DNA of 64,000 bases from Spirosoma sp. 48-14 (GCF_001898575.1 NZ_MKUD01000058.1:62001-126000), one strand, 5' to 3'; positions 51,964 through 62,301 are shown, numbered from the stretch's first letter. Notes: generated from the sequence alone by a model not told the origin. Numbers and translations: made by a program.

Positions 51964-54390
51964 ATGTCATTAAGGCAAAAAGGAATACAGATCGCCCAGC
52001 GGTTCTGGCAATCGGGTGTAGCTAAAACCGTTCTGGCAGTGCTATTGATTTTTTTTGCCCTTGATTTTTTCTTTCCTCTCCGAACACATGTTTCGTATTC
52101 AACCCTCGTTACGGCTCGTGATGGCACTATTTTACACGCCTTCCTGAGCCGCGACGATAAGTGGCGTATGTATGCCGAACTGGATGAAATTACTCCTACC
52201 CTACGCGAAGCTATCCTGTTTAAAGAAGATAAATATTTTCGCTACCATCCGGGCTTCAACCCGATTGCATTGCTACGGGCAGCATTCCGAAATACCCTGA
52301 CAGGCCGACGGACATCGGGAGCATCGACCATCACAATGCAGACCGTTCGGCTACTCGAACCCCACCAGCGAACCTATGGGGCCAAACTGATCGAGTTGTT
52401 CCGGGCATTACAGTTGGAACTTCACTATTCAAAAGACGAAATCCTGCAACTCTATCTGAACCTGATTCCTTACGGCAGCAATATCGAAGGACTGAAATCG
52501 GCATCACTGCTTTATTTCGGCAAACCACCTGCCTTGCTTAGCCTGGCCGAAATCACGACCTTAACCATCATTCCAAACCGGCCATCCAGTCTTCGTCTGG
52601 GCGTTCGAAATTCGCTTGTCAGGAAGGAGCGTGATCGATGGCTCGGGCGCTTTCGGGAGGCTGGTCTTTTTGATGACGCTACCATTCGGGATGCACAGAC
52701 TGAGCCCTTGCAGGTTTATCGCCATGAAGCACCTCAACAAGCTCCGCACTTATCGCGACGGCTCCGGGCTGAGTATCCAACTATGCCGATTATCCAATCC
52801 ACGCTTAGCCCAGGTACGCAAACCACCGTTGAGCGACTGGTTCAGCAATATGCCAACCGCATTCGAAGCTATAATATCCACAATTCGGCGGTGCTGGTTG
52901 TGGATAACCATACCCGAGATGTTGTCGCCTATGTTGGTTCGTCCGATTTTACGAACACGTTCGATGGTGGGCAGGTCGATGGCGTGCGCGCTGTGCGGTC
53001 ACCGGGAAGTGCCCTGAAACCATTGCTTTACGGGCTTGCATTCGATGCCGGTATGATTACGCCTAAAACCAAACTGGCCGACGTACCCACCAATTTCAGC
53101 GGTTATCAACCCGACAATTTCGACCGTCGGTTCAACGGCCCCGTCACGGCAGAATTCGCGCTAGCCAATTCGCTGAATATTCCGGCGGTGGCCCTTCTGA
53201 AAGAAGTGGGCACCCCAACTCTTGTGTCAACGCTCCAGAAAGCGGGTTTCTCGGCCATCAAAAAGCAGAAAAACGAACTAGGGCTTTCCATGATCCTGGG
53301 CGGTTGTGGGGTTACGCTCGAAGAAATGACCCGATTGTATACAGGATTGGCAAACGGGGGCAGATGGGAACCGTTGCGGTTTACCTCCCCCCCGGCTCCT
53401 CTCCTGAAATCAGGAGAGGGGGGAGATAGATTGCGTACTTTCCCGCCCTCTCCTTTTTTTAAGGAGAGGGGGCCGGGGGGTGAGGTGAACATACCTCTCC
53501 TCTCGCCCGAAGCCACGTACCTGGTTACGCATACGCTCACGCAGATTACCCGCCCCGATTTGCCCAACAATTTCGACAATAGCTATCACCTACCCCGCAT
53601 TGCCTGGAAAACCGGAACGTCGTATGGTCGGCGCGATGCCTGGAGCATTGGCTATAATCAACGGTATACGATTGGCGTTTGGGTCGGCAACTTTTCGGGG
53701 GTAGGCGTAGCTGAATTAAGTGGCGCCAATACGGCTACGCCTTTGTTGTTTCAGCTTTTCAACGTACTGGATTACAACTCACCCACGGGTTGGTTTCAGC
53801 CCCCCAAAGGTGAAACCCGATTATCGATGCGGCTCATCTGTCCTGAAACAGGCGACGTTCCGGGCGAGTTTTGCCAGAACCCCGTAACCGACTACTGCAT
53901 TATGGGGGTTTCGCGGTATCGGCGTTGTCAGCACCGGAAAGCTGTTTTTACCAATGCTGGGGGCACCATCTCTTATTGTGCACACTGCTTACCCGATTCA
54001 GGCTTTGTTCGGAAATCGTATCCCAATCTAACGCCGGAGGTTGTGGCCTTTTACCAGAGTCGGCATATTCCGTTTGAAGTAGTACCCCCACATAATCCGG
54101 CCTGCGAGCGTGTTTTTGGCAATACAAGCCAGGCCGCTCCCCAAATTACCAGCCTGCATGCGGGCAGCGAGTACTTCATCAACGCTAAACAACCAGCCGA
54201 AATGGAATTAAGCTGTCAGGCCGCCAATGATGTACAAACGGTCTTCTGGTATCTGAACGATAAGCTCTACCGTCGGGCCAAACCAACCGAAGCCATCTTT
54301 TTCAAACCCCAACCAGGGGCTCTCAAAATTTCCTGCGCCGATGACAAAGGCCAAAGCAGCGATATTCGCATACTGATAAAACCACTTTGA
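51964..54390 (+). CDS. pbpC: Penicillin-binding protein 1C
   Basis: PBP1C is a class A peptidoglycan synthase. The 808-residue protein has a membrane anchor (VLAVLLIFFALDFFF, residues 23-37). The GT51 domain shows the catalytic Glu88 region EDKYFRYHPGFNP and GASTITMQTVRLLEP. The transpeptidase has Ser349 in SPGSALKP, SLN (403-405) and KTGTS (549-553), followed by a PBP1C-type C-terminal domain (CPETGDVPGEFC...). Residues about 474-511 are an in-frame palindromic insertion between LRFT and PLLSPEA; homologues have only a short linker there. The gene is upstream of an alpha-2-macroglobulin gene at 56803, a known partner of PBP1C. Confidence 0.95.
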   Translation: MSLRQKGIQIAQRFWQSGVAKTVLAVLLIFFALDFFFPLRTHVSYSTLVTARDGTILHAFLSRDDKWRMYAELDEITPTLREAILFKEDKYFRYHPGFNPIALLRAAFRNTLTGRRTSGASTITMQTVRLLEPHQRTYGAKLIELFRALQLELHYSKDEILQLYLNLIPYGSNIEGLKSASLLYFGKPPALLSLAEITTLTIIPNRPSSLRLGVRNSLVRKERDRWLGRFREAGLFDDATIRDAQTEPLQVYRHEAPQQAPHLSRRLRAEYPTMPIIQSTLSPGTQTTVERLVQQYANRIRSYNIHNSAVLVVDNHTRDVVAYVGSSDFTNTFDGGQVDGVRAVRSPGSALKPLLYGLAFDAGMITPKTKLADVPTNFSGYQPDNFDRRFNGPVTAEFALANSLNIPAVALLKEVGTPTLVSTLQKAGFSAIKKQKNELGLSMILGGCGVTLEEMTRLYTGLANGGRWEPLRFTSPPAPLLKSGEGGDRLRTFPPSPFFKERGPGGEVNIPLLSPEATYLVTHTLTQITRPDLPNNFDNSYHLPRIAWKTGTSYGRRDAWSIGYNQRYTIGVWVGNFSGVGVAELSGANTATPLLFQLFNVLDYNSPTGWFQPPKGETRLSMRLICPETGDVPGEFCQNPVTDYCIMGVSRYRRCQHRKAVFTNAGGTISYCAHCLPDSGFVRKSYPNLTPEVVAFYQSRHIPFEVVPPHNPACERVFGNTSQAAPQITSLHAGSEYFINAKQPAEMELSCQAANDVQTVFWYLNDKLYRRAKPTEAIFFKPQPGALKISCADDKGQSSDIRILIKPL
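53383..53497 (+). repeat. Palindromic element inserted in frame in pbpC
   Basis: Two hairpins are present: CTCTCCTGA (53399-53407) with TCAGGAGAG (53410-53418), and CCCTCTCCTT (53446-53455) with AAGGAGAGGG (53461-53470). The end GGAGAGGGGGCCGGGGGGTGA resembles the intergenic copy at 62390, in which GAGAGGGGCCGGA and GGTGAGGT recur. It encodes Pro/Gly-rich TSPPAPLLKSGEGG and FFKERGPGGEV without breaking the reading frame. Confidence 0.85.
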
Positions 54391-54446
54391 TCGTTTGGCC
54401 GGACTTTTCTAACAACCTGCCCTCACGAATGCAAACAACGTCTGCG

Positions 54447-55076
54447 TTAAGCGACTAGTACTTTATTTCTTCGATGTAAAAACAAGTAGGTTCCTAGAAG
54501 CATCAGGATCCCAACCATGCCTAACCACGGGGCCCAGTTTGTATGCTTCTCAGGAAAAGCCTCAACTAATTCATTATTATTGAGTTTCAACGAAATCATA
54601 AAATCGTTGCTTTCCTGCAAAATGAAACTTCTAACACTACCACCATCAGGAAAAATTTTGAGTATACAATAATGGTTTCTGAGACTGGCAAAGCTTCCCT
54701 GTCGGATTGTAATCGTTTGTAATTGCTGAGGCATTCCAGATAAATCAAACCGAACATCTGTCTGATGATTCAGTATGACCATTCCACGTTTAAGTTCTAT
54801 TGGACCATGGCCGTTTGCCCTTATCTGGATGTTTTCTCGCAGATGTTCCAGGATCATCTTTTGAAACGCTGCTGCCTGTAACGTATCCGACTCTTTCAAT
54901 AAACCTTTCGTTTGTAAGGCATATTGAAAAGCCGATAAGCTCGATCCGATAAGTACATTCCACTGCCCGGCCCTATTTTGAGCCAGCACAATCGTCGAGA
55001 TCTGCGGATTATGTGCGTATAAAAAAGTAGGAATGTATAGAAACAGAGAAATCAAAAAAGCTCTCTTCATACTCAT
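54447..55076 (-). CDS. Hypothetical envelope protein with C-terminal membrane anchor
   Basis: The 209-residue protein has a signal peptide (RAFLISLFLYIPTFLYAHNP), a domain facing the periplasm, and one C-terminal membrane segment (WLGMVGILMLLGTYLFLHRR). The signal and the anchor are the visible support. I recognise no family. It is convergent with pbpC, 57 bp away, with no clear hairpin in the gap. Confidence 0.65.
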   Translation of the reverse strand: MSMKRAFLISLFLYIPTFLYAHNPQISTIVLAQNRAGQWNVLIGSSLSAFQYALQTKGLLKESDTLQAAAFQKMILEHLRENIQIRANGHGPIELKRGMVILNHQTDVRFDLSGMPQQLQTITIRQGSFASLRNHYCILKIFPDGGSVRSFILQESNDFMISLKLNNNELVEAFPEKHTNWAPWLGMVGILMLLGTYLFLHRRNKVLVA

Positions 55077-55159
55077 AATTGACTAGTAGTTAGCGATTTC
55101 CGGAAATGAGCAACCGGATTATATCCCAAAAAAAGACCCGGCCTAATAGAAAAACTAAC

Positions 55160-56155
55160 TTAGAAACTCACCGAAAATGAGCCTTGTGCTCCTCTGAAGC
55201 CACTGATAAAACTGTTATTTCCAGCGTAAGCTACATGGTAGTGGTATCCCCGCACACTGTCATAATGGCCCCGATTGGCATCAAGGTCAGTAGGTTCTTT
55301 TCCACTTGCATCCAGTCGCTCATACAGGCCATAGCCATCCATAGCATAACCAATCATGGCGGCATGACCATCACTTTGAGCAATTTTTTTGGTTAGGCCG
55401 GTAGCCGCATGGTAATGATAGCCAGTGGCCGTATTGACGTGGCCACCCGCATCGTCCAAAGGAGCCAGCGTATGTGCACCAAGAATAGCTGAGGTGGGAG
55501 CAGGTGGATCAAAATTGACACCATTAAACGCTATACCGACAACGGTACCCATGCCCATAACAGAAGCCGACTGACTTAACTTTACCGGCTTTATGGGAAT
55601 ATAAAACGTTTTTTTCAGGCCCGATACATAAGATGGCTGGCATTCTACGCAATAGTTATTGTAGGCAGGGTCTACATTGGGCCGGGCGGCAGCTTCACAA
55701 GCCGCTTTCGTGTTAGTCACTTTAATACTGCCATCGGCATTGTATAGTTTCCAGACCGCATCGTTGTAAAAGCTGGCCAGATTTTTAATAAATGCGCCAT
55801 CGACATCGTATACTTTTCCGCCTTCAAACCAGATCCCTCCTTTGCTGGCATTATCCGTGATGTTGGTTGGACACCAGGGGCCAACAGCATGTTCCGTTGG
55901 TGTATTATTGGTAACAATTTTATAACAGGTTGCTGAGGTGCCATCCGAGAGAGTCCTTGCTACTTTTGTAATCGGCTCAGCCAGACCTGCATGAATAAAA
56001 AGCGATGGGTCAACGTCAATAACAACTTCATCAGACGAGGTTGCTGTCGGGTCATTTTCTTTACTACAGCTTATCGTAACCAGAAACAACGATATACTTA
56101 ACACCAGGTAAGCAAAGCCGAATGTAGCGTAATTAATTTTTTTGTCGAAAAACAT
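55160..56155 (-). CDS. YHYH domain lipoprotein
   Basis: The 331-residue protein has a lipobox (LFLVTISC) about 30 residues in. The C-terminal half has the YHYH family's paired motifs GYHYHAATGL and GYHYHVAYAG, plus a DGYGLYERLDASG segment and GHAAMIGYAMDG. The histidine- and tyrosine-rich motifs suggest metal binding, but the function of the family is unknown. It probably faces the periplasm or surface. It lies divergent from the DUF4440 gene. Confidence 0.82.
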   Translation of the reverse strand: MFFDKKINYATFGFAYLVLSISLFLVTISCSKENDPTATSSDEVVIDVDPSLFIHAGLAEPITKVARTLSDGTSATCYKIVTNNTPTEHAVGPWCPTNITDNASKGGIWFEGGKVYDVDGAFIKNLASFYNDAVWKLYNADGSIKVTNTKAACEAAARPNVDPAYNNYCVECQPSYVSGLKKTFYIPIKPVKLSQSASVMGMGTVVGIAFNGVNFDPPAPTSAILGAHTLAPLDDAGGHVNTATGYHYHAATGLTKKIAQSDGHAAMIGYAMDGYGLYERLDASGKEPTDLDANRGHYDSVRGYHYHVAYAGNNSFISGFRGAQGSFSVSF

Positions 56156-56271
56156 AGCGAATTGGAAGTTAACACCAACTGCTTAGACGACTTACTACGA
56201 GTAGTTCCTACGCATTCTGGTAGTTTTTTAATAAAGCTGTTCTAAATTTATCGGTGTAAACTAAACCGACC

Positions 56272-56709
56272 ATGAAATTTATCCTTACTGTAATCGCCAG
56301 CTTTTGTCTGCTTACCTATTCCTTTGCTCAGCAAGCCGCCGACCCAACGCAAGACCCAGCCACTGCCAGTAATGCTTTTTTCAAAGCAATGCTCGATGAA
56401 GACGGCAACACCCTTGGCAAATTGCTCACCAGCGATTGCGTACTGATCTCATTCGATGGCAGCAGCGTGGATGGCAGTCAGCTCATACAGGGCGTTGGCG
56501 GAGGTTATGTGGTTGTCGAAACGGGCGCTGTTTCGAATGCATCGACACGGCAGTATAACAACGATGCGGCCGTGGTTACCGGAAGCTGGAAAACCAAAGG
56601 AGCCGTACAGGGAAATGGCTTTGATGCAACCGTTATGTTCTCCGTCGTATGCGTAAAACAGGGAAGCGGCTGGAAAATATCCAACATTCAGTTTACCCCT
56701 ACACGGTAG
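56272..56709 (+). CDS. Secreted SnoaL/NTF2-like (DUF4440) protein
   Basis: The 145-residue protein has a clear signal peptide (FILTVIASFCLLTYSFAQQ) and an NTF2-like cone: FFKAMLDEDGNTLGKLLTSDCVLISFDG, a central AAVVTGSWKTKGAVQ and a final strand VVCVKQGSGWKISNIQFTP. This resembles DUF4440. The ligand or enzymatic role is unknown. It has its own terminator at 56740, directly before the alpha-2-macroglobulin gene. Confidence 0.78.
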   Translation: MKFILTVIASFCLLTYSFAQQAADPTQDPATASNAFFKAMLDEDGNTLGKLLTSDCVLISFDGSSVDGSQLIQGVGGGYVVVETGAVSNASTRQYNNDAAVVTGSWKTKGAVQGNGFDATVMFSVVCVKQGSGWKISNIQFTPTR

Positions 56710-56739
56710 TACCGCTTACTAAGTCGCCTGCTGAAAATC

Positions 56740-56771
56740 AACCCACTCCGCAATTTTGGAGTGGGTTTTTT
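56740..56771 (+). terminator. Terminator between the DUF4440 gene and alpha-2-macroglobulin
   Basis: AACCCACTCC (56740-56749) pairs with GGAGTGGGTT (56758-56767) over 10 bp, followed by TTTT. It shows that the GTG at 56761, inside this hairpin, is not the start of the next gene. Confidence 0.85.
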
Positions 56772-56802
56772 CGTCTATATTCGGCCATTCATTCCTACCC
56801 TC

Positions 56803-59800
56803 ATGCCAATGCGACTCTTTCTCCGTCCGCTATTCGTTGCTATCGGTTTATCGCTATTCCTTTTTCAATGTTCTCGTCTGTCGTTCAACGAAGTAGCGGT
56901 TGTTGGGCGTAATTTCGATGATGAAATTCAACAGACTCAGAACCTGACCTTTACGTTCAATAAAAACGTTGGCCCATCCAATCAGTTCGATGAGTGGGAC
57001 TCAACCCAGTATGTTCGGTTCATTCCAGCCGTTCGGGGGAAATTTAAATGGGTAGCGCCCAATGAACTAGTCTTTTCGCCAGCCGTCGCTTTCGATCCGG
57101 CCACAGACTACCGCGCCGAACTAACCGATGACCTGCTCAAACGCTCCGAAGCAAAAGACCTGAAGGTATCGGGTGAAGACATTAATTTTCATACGCCCTA
57201 TCTGCAACTGACCAGCACCGAAAACTGGTGGACCAAATCACGGGAGACCGGGCAGCCCCTCGCCAAAACACGGTTGAACTTCAACTACCCTGTATCGGCA
57301 GCAGACGTCACAAGCAAGATATCGGCAACAGCGGAAGACAAAGCCCTGACCATTCAGAGTACCCCCAGCGAAGGCCAAAACTCGATTGCGCTAAACCTGA
57401 CCAATGCACCAGCCGAGAAGAATGAACAGCCGCTGACGCTGAAAATTGACAAGGGCCTGAAAGTACCCAATACGGCTTATGTCAGTAAAGAGCCTATTGA
57501 AGAAACTAGCACCTTACCCTCGCGTTTTAAAGTCGATGTGGCCGATGTACAGACCAGTTTCGAGAACAACCGGGGCGTAGTGCGGGTCATTACGACCCAG
57601 GAACTGCAACCCGGAAATCTAGCTCAATATTACACCATTCAGCCGCAGGTGGAAACCAGCGCCGAACTAACCGAGAATGGCTTTATCATTCGGGGCGACT
57701 TCAACGAAACCGATACGTATGTCCTCACGCTTACCGACGAGATTCGCGGGGTGTTGGGTACCAAACTGGCTGAACCTGTAACCAAGGATTTGTTTTTCGG
57801 AAGAATGCCCGCCAGCATTCAGTTCGCCAATAAAAAGGCGCTTTATCTATCCTCAAAAGGAGCGCGGAATGTGGGGCTGAATATTGTGAACGTGCCCAAA
57901 GTACAGGTCAAGATTTCGAAAGTGTATGAAAACAACCTGCTGAACTATTTCCGCAACAACCGCTACGAAGAATACAAGGAGAAGCCGAATGGCGAATGGG
58001 GGCCATCGGGAGCCTTCAGCTACAGCGACGACGAACAGGGCGATCTGAGCGATGTTCTCGTCAATAAAACGGTCGAGACCACCGACCTGCCTAAAGTCCG
58101 AGGGGTTTCAGCCTTAAATCTCTCTCTACCTCAACAGAACAATACGTTTCGGGGTGTTTATCTGGTGTCTGTCAATTCAAAAGACGAGGCCTATTTGCAG
58201 GCCAGCCAGTTGGTTTCCGTTTCCGATATCGGCCTGGTAGCGCATCAGACCAAAAATGAGATTCTAATCTGGGCGAATTCCATTCGTACGGCAGAACCGA
58301 TTCAGGGCGTTGAGGTTACGTTGGTGAGTAGCAACAATCAGTCGGTATACACGCTGAAAACGGATGGCAGCGGCTTTATCCGATTTGACAAAATCACTGA
58401 AAAAGCACCTGGTTTTAAAATTGCGCTTATTACCGCCAGAACAGACGACGACTTTAATTTCCTGTTTTTACCCGATACCGAAGTCGAAACTTCCCGTTTT
58501 GAGGTCGAAGGTAAATACGACAACGAATCGGGTTTTGATGCGTTCGTATATGGCGACCGTGATATCTACCGACCCGGCGAAACCATTCATTTCAATACAG
58601 TGATTCGGTCGCAGACCTGGCAGAGCGTAGGCGAAATTCCTGTTCTGATTCGCGTGTTGGCTCCCAATGGGCGCGAAATGAGTGCCTTCCGCAAAACCAC
58701 CAATGCCCAGGGAGCCGTTACCACGGATGTACCACTTAATCCGGCCGCTGTTACGGGCACCTATACGATTGAGGTCCTCAATGCCAATAACGTGTTGCTT
58801 ACCTCGCAGCCCGTTAGCGTGGAAGAGTTTATCCCCGACCGGATCAAGGTAGATGTGCTGACCGACAAAACCAGTTATAAATCAGGGCAAACGATCACGC
58901 TCTCGGCCACGGCCATGAACTTGTTTGGCCCACCCGCTTCTGACCGGGCCTATGAAATGGAATTGCAGCTCAAGCGAAAAGCATTCGCCCCGAACGGGTA
59001 CGGCGATTACGACTTCAGCATTCCCTCAGGTGAAACATCGCCCGGAGCTAACGCTACCGGGAAAGCCGATCCGTTCCCAAAAGAACTTCGCCAGGGGCGC
59101 ACCAATGCCAACGGGCAGGCTACCGAGAAATTCCCCATCTCGGCGGCCTATCAGGACATTGGTCTGCTGGAAGCCAAATTGTTCGTTACGGTTTTTGATG
59201 AAAACGGACGCCCCGTCAATCGGCTCCGTCGGCTGGACGTTCTGACGCAGGATACGTTTTATGGCGTTCGATTACCGGACACCTATGTCGCTACCAATGC
59301 GCCTGTAGCCGCCGAACTCGTAGCTCTCGACCCAACGGGAACGCTTCGGCCATCGGCTTCGGCCAATGTGGAAGTGGTTCGCTACGATTATCAAACCGTC
59401 ATCGAAAAAGAAGGCGAAGGTGACCAGGCTCGTATTAAATACAGCACCAAACGACGCGAGAAATCGGTTTACACCAACACGCTTCTGTTTAAAGCAGGAA
59501 AAGCCAGTTTCCGGTACGTACCAACCGTTTCGGGCGAGTATGAAATCCGGGTACGTCGGCCGGGGGGCGTCAACTATGCGGCCACGGGATTTTATGCATA
59601 CGGCTACGGCAGCACGTCGGCCTCCTCGTTTGAAGTTAGCCAGGAAGGGCAGGTGCTCATGACTCTCGACAAGCCAACTTATCAAACCGGCGATAAAGCC
59701 AAAGTGCTGTTTAAAGCACCGTTCGATGGAAAGCTTCTGGTAACGGTAGAACGAAACAACGTACTGGAGCAACAATGGCTGACCACCACGAACAAATCGG

Positions 59801-62301
59801 CGGAGTGGAGCTTTGCGGTAGGCAGTCAGCATTTGCCGAACGTGTATATCACGGCTACGCTGATCCGGGCTATGGACAATACGAATTTACCCTTGACCGT
59901 TGCCCACGGCTTTGCTCCGGTACTGGTTCAGGATGCCGATACGAAACTCCCGGTGACGATTACAGCAGCTATGCAGTCGCGCTCAAAAACGAAGCAAACC
60001 ATTAAGATTAAAACCGCCCGCAATGCCCAGGTAACCGTAGCTGTTGTGGACGAAGGGATTCTGCAACTGAAGAATTTCAAAACACCTGACCCGCACGGTT
60101 TTTTCTACCAGAAACGCGCCCTCGAAGTCAGCAGCCACGATTTATATGCGCTGCTCTACCCCGAACTCTCGCTGAAATCATCGTCAAGCGTTGGGGGGGA
60201 TGGTTATGATCTGGAAAAACGGGTGAATCCATTGAGCAATGGCCGGGTTCGGCTGGTAGCCTTATGGAGTGGTATTCTGGAAACGGGTTTCGATGGCGAA
60301 GCCGAATTCTCGGTCGATATTCCACAGTTTTCGGGCGATCTGCGGGTTATGGCTGTTGCCTACAAAGACAACGCGTTCGGCTCGGCCAACACCAACATGA
60401 AAGTAGCCGACCCCATTGTGATCAGCACCGGCGTCCCCCGCTTCCTGACTCCCGGCGACAATCTGGAACTGCCCGTCAATCTGAGCAACACGACTAAAAA
60501 TCCAGCGACCATTACTGCCCGACTAAGCTTAACCGGCCCACTAACCGTTGATAGCCTCAGTACACAGAAATTGACCATCCCAGCCGGACGTGAAGGGCGG
60601 ACTACTTTCCGTATCTCAGCCAAACAGGTCATCGGAACGGGCAGCATTACAATTACAGCCAACGGCCTGGGTGAAACCTTTACCGAAAAAACTGACATTA
60701 CCGTTCGCCCGGCCGCATCCTTGCAGAAAACTACCTTGTCGGGAGCCGTAGCCGGAGAAAAATCGCAGTCGTTACAATTGGCAAGTAATTTCCTGCCGGG
60801 TACGGCAAAAGCCAGTATCACACTCAGTCGGTCGCCGGTAGCGCAGTATGGGCGCGAATTGTCGTATCTGCTGGGCTATCCGCATGGCTGTATCGAACAG
60901 ACCATTTCAAAAGCATTCCCACAACTGTATTTTGCCGATCTGGCGAAGCAACTTTCGGCAAACGTGTATTTCGTGCGGGCGGGTGAGAGCGATCTAAATC
61001 CAGCAACCAATGTTCGGCAAGCCATCCAGAAAGTCGAAAGCCAGCAGGTGCCGGGTGGAGGGTTTACGATGTGGCCCGGTATGCCGTCGTTGCAGGGACG
61101 CTCAACCGTCGATAGCTGGGCGTCTGCCTATGCCGTTCATTTTCTGGCCGAAGCCCAGGAAGCCGGTTACGAAGTTCGATCATCGGTGCTGAGTTCGGCA
61201 ATGGATTACCTAACCACCCTAACAAACGCGCCCGCTACCGAGGATGTCGTTGTCTATGACGAAGCGGGCGGGCGAACAACCCGTAAATTGGCTAGCCGCA
61301 CCAGTATTTACGCACTCTATGCCTTAGCGGTGGCCGGTAAGCCGAATCGGTCAGCCATGAATTATTACAAACAGAATGCAGGCTTATTGACGACCGATAG
61401 CCGCTATTTATTAGCTTCAACCTTCTTCCTCGTCGGCGATACCCGTAGTTTTTCGGCACTGTTACCCAAACGGTTTACGGACAACACCATAGGTCGGCAA
61501 ACGGGAGATAGTTATGCATCGCCCATCCGAAACCTGGCCCTGACGCTGGATGCGCTGGTTGAATCCGATCGGGATAACCTACAGATTCCGACGTTGGCCC
61601 GGCAACTCGCTGGTGCTCTAAAGCAAACCCCATACCTAAACACGCAGGAAGCGGCTTTTGCCTTTTTATCGCTTGGTAAGCTGGCTCGACAAACCGCCAA
61701 CAGTACGGCAACTGCAACGTTAACATCTGCCGGGAAATCGCTGGGAACCATGAACGATGTACTGCTGAACATCAAACGAGTGCCTACTAATGCACCTTTA
61801 CAGATCAACGCCAGTGGCTCGGGTAATGTGTATTATTTCGCACAGAGTGAAGGTATTCCAGCCAGCGGCAAAGTCCCGGAAGAGGATAATGGGTTACGTG
61901 TTCGTCGGGAATACCTCAGCCGCGATGGGCAACCCATAAGCGACATTCGACAAAACGATCTGGTAGTTATTAAAATCACCCTGACCAGCACCAACGGCCT
62001 ATCAGTCGATAATGTAGTGGTCACCGATTTACTACCGGCCGGTCTGGAAGTTGAAAACCCGCGCTTAACCGAACCCCGCGATATGGACTGGATTCAGAAA
62101 CCGTCCGTTCCCGACTATTTCGACCTTCGCGACGACCGTATCAATTTTTACACCTCGGCTACGGGCAGCGAGCAAACGTTCTATTACCTGGCCCGTGCCG
62201 TTTCGAAAGGCCGTTTCGTAGTCGGCCCGGTCTCTGCCGATGCCATGTACAATAGCGAATACCGCAGTTATAATGGCGCCGGTACACTGATGGTGAAGTG
62301 A
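56803..62301 (+). CDS. Alpha-2-macroglobulin family lipoprotein with thioester
   Basis: Starting at ATG 56803 (or 56809) gives about 1830 residues with a lipobox (FLFQC). The protein has serial macroglobulin/beta-sandwich domains, a bait-type region in the middle and a terpenoid-cyclase-like thioester domain. The thioester motif is intact in YPHGCIEQT (near residue 1363, Cys and Gln present). A C-terminal DUF-like segment follows (DNVVVTDLLPAGLEVENPRL). Such lipoproteins trap proteases that breach the outer membrane. Bacterial members often pair with pbpC, which lies 2.4 kb upstream with three genes between. Confidence 0.93.
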   Translation: MPMRLFLRPLFVAIGLSLFLFQCSRLSFNEVAVVGRNFDDEIQQTQNLTFTFNKNVGPSNQFDEWDSTQYVRFIPAVRGKFKWVAPNELVFSPAVAFDPATDYRAELTDDLLKRSEAKDLKVSGEDINFHTPYLQLTSTENWWTKSRETGQPLAKTRLNFNYPVSAADVTSKISATAEDKALTIQSTPSEGQNSIALNLTNAPAEKNEQPLTLKIDKGLKVPNTAYVSKEPIEETSTLPSRFKVDVADVQTSFENNRGVVRVITTQELQPGNLAQYYTIQPQVETSAELTENGFIIRGDFNETDTYVLTLTDEIRGVLGTKLAEPVTKDLFFGRMPASIQFANKKALYLSSKGARNVGLNIVNVPKVQVKISKVYENNLLNYFRNNRYEEYKEKPNGEWGPSGAFSYSDDEQGDLSDVLVNKTVETTDLPKVRGVSALNLSLPQQNNTFRGVYLVSVNSKDEAYLQASQLVSVSDIGLVAHQTKNEILIWANSIRTAEPIQGVEVTLVSSNNQSVYTLKTDGSGFIRFDKITEKAPGFKIALITARTDDDFNFLFLPDTEVETSRFEVEGKYDNESGFDAFVYGDRDIYRPGETIHFNTVIRSQTWQSVGEIPVLIRVLAPNGREMSAFRKTTNAQGAVTTDVPLNPAAVTGTYTIEVLNANNVLLTSQPVSVEEFIPDRIKVDVLTDKTSYKSGQTITLSATAMNLFGPPASDRAYEMELQLKRKAFAPNGYGDYDFSIPSGETSPGANATGKADPFPKELRQGRTNANGQATEKFPISAAYQDIGLLEAKLFVTVFDENGRPVNRLRRLDVLTQDTFYGVRLPDTYVATNAPVAAELVALDPTGTLRPSASANVEVVRYDYQTVIEKEGEGDQARIKYSTKRREKSVYTNTLLFKAGKASFRYVPTVSGEYEIRVRRPGGVNYAATGFYAYGYGSTSASSFEVSQEGQVLMTLDKPTYQTGDKAKVLFKAPFDGKLLVTVERNNVLEQQWLTTTNKSAEWSFAVGSQHLPNVYITATLIRAMDNTNLPLTVAHGFAPVLVQDADTKLPVTITAAMQSRSKTKQTIKIKTARNAQVTVAVVDEGILQLKNFKTPDPHGFFYQKRALEVSSHDLYALLYPELSLKSSSSVGGDGYDLEKRVNPLSNGRVRLVALWSGILETGFDGEAEFSVDIPQFSGDLRVMAVAYKDNAFGSANTNMKVADPIVISTGVPRFLTPGDNLELPVNLSNTTKNPATITARLSLTGPLTVDSLSTQKLTIPAGREGRTTFRISAKQVIGTGSITITANGLGETFTEKTDITVRPAASLQKTTLSGAVAGEKSQSLQLASNFLPGTAKASITLSRSPVAQYGRELSYLLGYPHGCIEQTISKAFPQLYFADLAKQLSANVYFVRAGESDLNPATNVRQAIQKVESQQVPGGGFTMWPGMPSLQGRSTVDSWASAYAVHFLAEAQEAGYEVRSSVLSSAMDYLTTLTNAPATEDVVVYDEAGGRTTRKLASRTSIYALYALAVAGKPNRSAMNYYKQNAGLLTTDSRYLLASTFFLVGDTRSFSALLPKRFTDNTIGRQTGDSYASPIRNLALTLDALVESDRDNLQIPTLARQLAGALKQTPYLNTQEAAFAFLSLGKLARQTANSTATATLTSAGKSLGTMNDVLLNIKRVPTNAPLQINASGSGNVYYFAQSEGIPASGKVPEEDNGLRVRREYLSRDGQPISDIRQNDLVVIKITLTSTNGLSVDNVVVTDLLPAGLEVENPRLTEPRDMDWIQKPSVPDYFDLRDDRINFYTSATGSEQTFYYLARAVSKGRFVVGPVSADAMYNSEYRSYNGAGTLMVK

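Noticed and set aside
51810..52025. 71-residue ORF before pbpC
   Set aside because: Its codons come from the inverted repeat at 51825-51919 and overlap pbpC in another frame.
56761..56802. GTG start at 56761 for the alpha-2-macroglobulin gene
   Set aside because: It lies inside the terminator hairpin of the upstream gene; ATG at 56803 is followed by a lipoprotein signal.
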